NCBI RefSeq assembly: GCF_014621775.1
Contig: NZ_CP061204.1
Span: 2,996,501 to 3,060,500 of the forward strand
Source of the DNA: Stenotrophomonas sp. 169
Lineage (GTDB): Bacteria; Pseudomonadota; Gammaproteobacteria; Xanthomonadales; Xanthomonadaceae
Length of the DNA stretch: 64,000 nt
Direction of reading: 5' to 3'
How positions within the stretch are numbered: the stretch's first letter is position 1; each line of letters starts with the position of its first letter. A model generated the notes under the pieces. That model made no database searches. It saw only the letters and a list, made by a program, of their open reading frames with translations, and was not told the origin of the DNA. A program made the position numbers and the translations under genes. Positions 60,827-64,000 of the stretch are shown here, one piece after another.

Positions 60827-61564
60827 ATGCGTGTGACCCGCTGCCCGGTGCCGCTTGCACTGCAGGCGGGCCAGACACTTTCACTGCCTGAAGAGACCGC
60901 CAACCACCTGGTGCGCGTACTGCGCCTGCGCGAGGGCGATGGCTGCGTGCTCTTCAATGGGGATGGCCACGATTACCACGCCACCCTGGTCACGGTGGGC
61001 AAGCGCGATGCGCAGGTACGGATCGACCGGGCCAGCCGACTGGACAACGAATCCCCCCTGCCCCTCACCCTGCTGCAGGGCGTAGCGCGTGGCGAGAAGA
61101 TGGATCTGATCCTGCAGAAGGCAACGGAACTGGGGGTGGCGGCCGTGATCCCGGTCAATGCCGAACGGACCGAGGTCAAACTGGATGGCGCGCGCGCAGA
61201 AAAGCGGGTCGCGCACTGGAACAGCGTGGTGCAATCGGCGTGCGGCCAGTCCGGGCGCGCGCGGATTCCGCAGGTTGGCGCTCCGTTGTCGTTGGCGGCC
61301 GCCGTCGCGACGCTGCCCGAAGACACGCTGCGGCTGACCCTGGATCCCCTGGGCAGTCATCGCCTGTCCACCCTGCACGCGGCCCCGCCCGGCGGCATCG
61401 TCGTAGCCATCGGCCCGGAAGGCGGCTGGTCGCCACGTGACCGCGATCTGCTCGCCACGGCCGGCTTCCAGGGGCTGCAGCTGGGTCCTCGCATCCTGCG
61501 CACGGAAACGGCAGGCCTCGCGGCGATCGCCGCGCTGCAGGCACGCCTGGGTGACCTCGGCTGA
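60827..61564 (+). CDS. rsmE: 16S rRNA m3U1498 methyltransferase
   Basis: 245 aa SPOUT-family RNA methyltransferase. N-terminal PUA-like domain (ANHLVRVLRLREGDGCVLFN) and the knot motifs (AIGPEGGWSPRDRDL, LGPRILRTETAGLAAI). It methylates U1498 of 16S rRNA using SAM. Followed by an SMAG cluster. Confidence 0.96.
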   Translation: MRVTRCPVPLALQAGQTLSLPEETANHLVRVLRLREGDGCVLFNGDGHDYHATLVTVGKRDAQVRIDRASRLDNESPLPLTLLQGVARGEKMDLILQKATELGVAAVIPVNAERTEVKLDGARAEKRVAHWNSVVQSACGQSGRARIPQVGAPLSLAAAVATLPEDTLRLTLDPLGSHRLSTLHAAPPGGIVVAIGPEGGWSPRDRDLLATAGFQGLQLGPRILRTETAGLAAIAALQARLGDLG

Positions 61565-61566
61565 CG

Positions 61567-61735
61567 GGTAGCGCCGAGCCACGCTCGGCGAGCGCGAAGC
61601 GCGGGCAGTTCCGGCCTGACCGGTCACGGACACCATCCGCCGAGCGTGGCTCGGCGCTACGGATATCTCACGGTGACGCGGTGCCCTCTTCTGACGGTTG
61701 CGCCGAGCCACGCTCGGCGAGCGCGAAGCGCAGGC
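61567..61735. repeat. Cluster of three SMAG-type REP palindromes
   Basis: 61567-61605 (GGTAGCGCCGAGCCACGC, then CGAGCGCGAAGCGCGGGC), 61636-61662 (inverse orientation, ending GCGCTAC) and 61695-61735 (GGTTGCGCCGAGCCACGC, same tail). The first two form a dimer. They fill the gap between the convergent rsmE and CheW-like genes. Confidence 0.85.
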
Positions 61736-61738
61736 AGG

Positions 61739-62200
61739 TCAGTGCAGTGAATCCAGCGCCCTTTCCAGCGCATCCAGGTTCGGCAGCAGTGCGCTCTGCT
61801 CGCCCAGCAGCACGCGCATGTGCACGCTGTCGGGCAGGTTCTCTTCCGACGCGTCTGCCAGCAGACCGTCACGCGGCACCGAGATCAACTGCGGAAAGCC
61901 CTGCGTCAGCACCGCGTAATACGGCCGCTCTGCGTTGCCAGCCAGCGATTTCAACACCACCACCTTGTTGTTGCTGCCCACGCTTTCTTCGCCCAGGCCG
62001 GACAAGCGGGCAAAGGACACCAGCGGTATGTCCCAGCCGTGCCAGGCCAGCCGACCCAGCAGCCAGTGCGGGCCGTCCGCCGTCGGCTCGACCTGCACCT
62101 TGGCCATCATTTCAGCGACGGTCGCATTCGGCAGCAGCACGCGCTCGGGTCCGGACTGGATGAGGACACCGCGGATTTCATCATTATTGGCATGGCTCAC
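61739..62200 (-). CDS. CheW-like protein of the Pil-Chp cluster (ChpC/PilI type)
   Basis: 153 aa single CheW domain (GVLIQSGPERVLLPNATVAEM, WLLGRLAWHGWDIPLVSFARL). It links receptor and kinase in the chemotaxis system that governs type IV pili. The start is GTG at 62200, overlapping the chpB stop (GTGA) and preceded by AAGGAG with 7-nt spacing. Last gene of the cluster. Confidence 0.85.
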   Translation of the reverse strand: MSHANNDEIRGVLIQSGPERVLLPNATVAEMMAKVQVEPTADGPHWLLGRLAWHGWDIPLVSFARLSGLGEESVGSNNKVVVLKSLAGNAERPYYAVLTQGFPQLISVPRDGLLADASEENLPDSVHMRVLLGEQSALLPNLDALERALDSLH

Positions 62201-63501
62201 GACGGCTCTCCTTGCTCAGGCAGTTCCCAGCGCGCACTGATTGCCTGCGCCAGCTCCTGGGGTTCGCCGGCGAACATGCCGGCAGCGACCACCGCGGTTG
62301 CGGCAGCCGGGTCATAGCATCCCTCACCGACCTGACCGCCGACCCACGCACCGGCTTCGGCGAGGGTGAGCGCCGGGTCGACCTGGGACAGATCGGCACC
62401 GCTGAGCAGGATCACCGCACTGTGCGCGGGCGGCAACGCGGCCAGGTCCAGACCCTGCGCGCTGCCGAGGAAATACAACCCGCCATCCCGCAGGGCGGCG
62501 GCCGTATCATCGGACAGGATGTACACCTGCCCCTCGACGACGTCGGCACCGATTTCAGCCAGCTCGACCGGCAGCGGAGAGACGCGTGCCATCTGCTTCA
62601 CCAGATTGCCGTAGCGCGCGCCATCCAGCGGCATGCGGACCAGCAGGGGCACGTCGAGGCGGGCTGGCAGCGCGGCCAGCAGGCGACGCAGCGCATCGGG
62701 GCCGCCAATACCGGCCAGTACCACCACCGCGCCCTTGGCACCGCGACGTGGGCCGGCCGCTTCGTCCATCTCGACCAGTGACAGTCGATCCGAATCAAAC
62801 GCCGGCAGGGGCGGCGGTCCCGCGTCCACGCGTGCGGCGGGGGCAAAGGATGCCTCGTCGTCCAGCAACGACCAGCTTCCGTGATCGAGCGGCACCGACG
62901 GCAGCACGGGGCTGCTGATGGCGGCCGGCTCGTGGCGATCGGTTGTCTGCTCGACGTCCCGCTCGGTCACCTGCGATGGCTGCCAAGGGCCCGGGGGCTC
63001 GTACAGACTGTCGCCCGCCAGCAGGTCGGCCGCGTCGACGGCTTCATCCACATGGAACGCCAGCGGCGCGTTGGCATGCAACTGCTCGGGGGTGTCCGGC
63101 AGGCCAGGTTCCGGCACGAGCTCTTCTTCAACTTCCGCACCCGGTGGCAGCACCTGGCGGTGGCCATGCAGCTTGGCTGCCAGATGGCGTGCCCAGCGCT
63201 GGGTTTCCCACCCTTCCCGGCGTGCCGCCAGTTCGGCCTCGTCGAACACCAGGGTGAAATCAGGCGAAGACAGCACCGCATCGAGGCGTTCCAATGCGTC
63301 CTCCACGGCAGGCTCCAACGCGATCACCACCGCCTGCGGCGCAACCGCAAGCAGCGCGGCCGGGTCCAGCACGTTGGGATCCTCTTCCAGCACCAGCGCT
63401 ACATCGGCCTGCGCGAGTGCTTCACGCAGGCGGTCGCGCGCGGCGCCCTCCCTGGCCAGCAGTGCAACGGCCGGCGGCGGCATTACGTCATTCACGGACA
63501 C
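62197..63501 (-). CDS. chpB: CheB-like protein of the Pil-Chp cluster (ChpB), catalytic residues apparently lost
   Basis: 434 aa: an N-terminal receiver-like region without clear phospho-acceptor, a Pro- and Glu-rich linker and a C-terminal CheB-like domain. The nucleophile motif (GASTGG in CheB) reads LAGIGGPDAL, the His position reads VRMPLDG, so Ser and His both seem absent; an Asp in LLSGADLSQVD may remain. It probably no longer removes methyl groups and may act as a scaffold. GTG at 63501 overlaps chpA by 14 nt; ATG at 63483 is the alternative. Confidence 0.8.
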   Translation of the reverse strand: MSVNDVMPPPAVALLAREGAARDRLREALAQADVALVLEEDPNVLDPAALLAVAPQAVVIALEPAVEDALERLDAVLSSPDFTLVFDEAELAARREGWETQRWARHLAAKLHGHRQVLPPGAEVEEELVPEPGLPDTPEQLHANAPLAFHVDEAVDAADLLAGDSLYEPPGPWQPSQVTERDVEQTTDRHEPAAISSPVLPSVPLDHGSWSLLDDEASFAPAARVDAGPPPLPAFDSDRLSLVEMDEAAGPRRGAKGAVVVLAGIGGPDALRRLLAALPARLDVPLLVRMPLDGARYGNLVKQMARVSPLPVELAEIGADVVEGQVYILSDDTAAALRDGGLYFLGSAQGLDLAALPPAHSAVILLSGADLSQVDPALTLAEAGAWVGGQVGEGCYDPAAATAVVAAGMFAGEPQELAQAISARWELPEQGEPS

Positions 63502-64000
63502 GGGCGATCCCCAGCAGGTCGTACACGTTACGCATCAGGTCAAGCTCTTGGTAGGGCTTGCCCAGGTAACGCTGCACGCCGATTTCGAAGGCGCGCTGGC
63601 GATGCTTTTCGCCACTGCGCGAAGTGATCATCACAATGGGCACGTCGCGATAGCGCGGGTCGGCACGCATGGCCGTAGCCAGTTCATAACCATCCATGCG
63701 CGGCATCTCGATATCCAGCAGCATCAGGTCGGGCACACGTTCTTCCAGCCGCTCCAGCGCCTCCACGCCGTCGCGGGCGACGCTGACATCGAAGTTGTGG
63801 CGTTCCAGGATGCGCCCGGTGACCTTGCGCATGGTGAGTGAATCGTCCACCACCATCACCAGCGGCACCTGCCGCTGCAGTTCCTGTTCGGCAACCAGCA
63901 GCGGACGCTGCGGGTTGCCGACGAAGCGGCGCACCAGCGGGGCCACGTCCAGGATCACCACCACGCGGCCATCGCCGGTGATGGTGGCGCCGTAGATTCC
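63488..64000 (-). CDS. C-terminus of ChpA-type hybrid chemotaxis kinase (runs off right edge)
   Basis: 171 codons visible, in frame from the edge to a TGA at 63488. The left part (GIYGATITGDGRVVVILDVA) is the CheW-like end of a CheA kinase core; it is followed by a receiver domain (MVVDDSLTMRKVTG, LLDIEMPRMDG with the phospho-acceptor Asp, GKPYQE lysine). This end layout matches ChpA/PilL of the Pil-Chp system, which controls twitching motility. The Hpt and kinase domains lie outside the window. Confidence 0.85.
   Translation of the reverse strand, partial: GIYGATITGDGRVVVILDVAPLVRRFVGNPQRPLLVAEQELQRQVPLVMVVDDSLTMRKVTGRILERHNFDVSVARDGVEALERLEERVPDLMLLDIEMPRMDGYELATAMRADPRYRDVPIVMITSRSGEKHRQRAFEIGVQRYLGKPYQELDLMRNVYDLLGIARVRE

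Overview
The window is high-GC bacterial chromosome, by eye about two thirds G+C. It most likely comes from Stenotrophomonas or a close relative in the Xanthomonadaceae. Supporting signs are at least ten GTAG-headed palindromes of the kind described as SMAG repeats in S. maltophilia, two large TonB-dependent receptors, a Pil-Chp chemotaxis cluster, and a metX-metB-hom operon behind a SAM-I riboswitch. No rRNA, tRNA, CRISPR array, phage or transposase gene was seen. The genome looks ordinary and chromosomal; the accessory character lies in repeats and a few exported proteins.

Left third (1-24006). Two paralogous sensor proteins with beta-propeller input domains come first; the leftmost runs off the window. 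Then a YceI / cytochrome b561 / YceI operon, a glutaredoxin-like protein, sdaA and an exported alpha/beta hydrolase. A trimeric autotransporter adhesin gene (11510-14980) sits directly upstream of a subtilisin-like protease whose C-terminal domain is broken by a one-base frameshift. A histidine kinase and a response regulator lie convergently beside the adhesin. The metX-metB-hom operon follows (17283-20634), its genes overlapping by 4 nt, under a SAM-I riboswitch. An M23 peptidase, prfC and a hemolysin III family gene complete the section.

Middle (24007-50000). A 640-bp noncoding block carries a hexanucleotide repeat and a composite inverted-repeat element; a second copy lies at 44900-45480. 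Between them are an AsmA-family protein, a CBS protein, a glycosyltransferase, mtgA, hslO, an unrecognised outer-membrane-type protein, a TonB-dependent receptor, a TetR / hydrolase / fadE fatty-acid locus with paired candidate operators, a nucleotide-type transporter, a serine beta-lactamase-like hydrolase, a histone H1-like protein with a long leader, and gcvH and gcvT. NfeD and stomatin-like genes follow.

Alginate locus (47074-58063). A GntR/FadR-type regulator and a TonB-dependent receptor are on the minus strand. Divergent from them are a PL6 lyase, a PL17 oligoalginate lyase, an MFS transporter, an SDR reductase and a GDSL esterase. Together they form a nearly complete route: receptor uptake, endo- and exo-cleavage, import of the unsaturated monomer and its reduction. 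The later kinase and aldolase steps are not in the window.

Right end (58103-64000). ynfA, mazG, cysQ and nudE form a compact group of mostly house-cleaning hydrolases. rsmE follows, then an SMAG cluster, then the 3' part of a Pil-Chp type chemotaxis operon (ChpA C-terminus, a CheB-like protein lacking the usual catalytic residues, and a CheW-like protein), which runs off the right edge.
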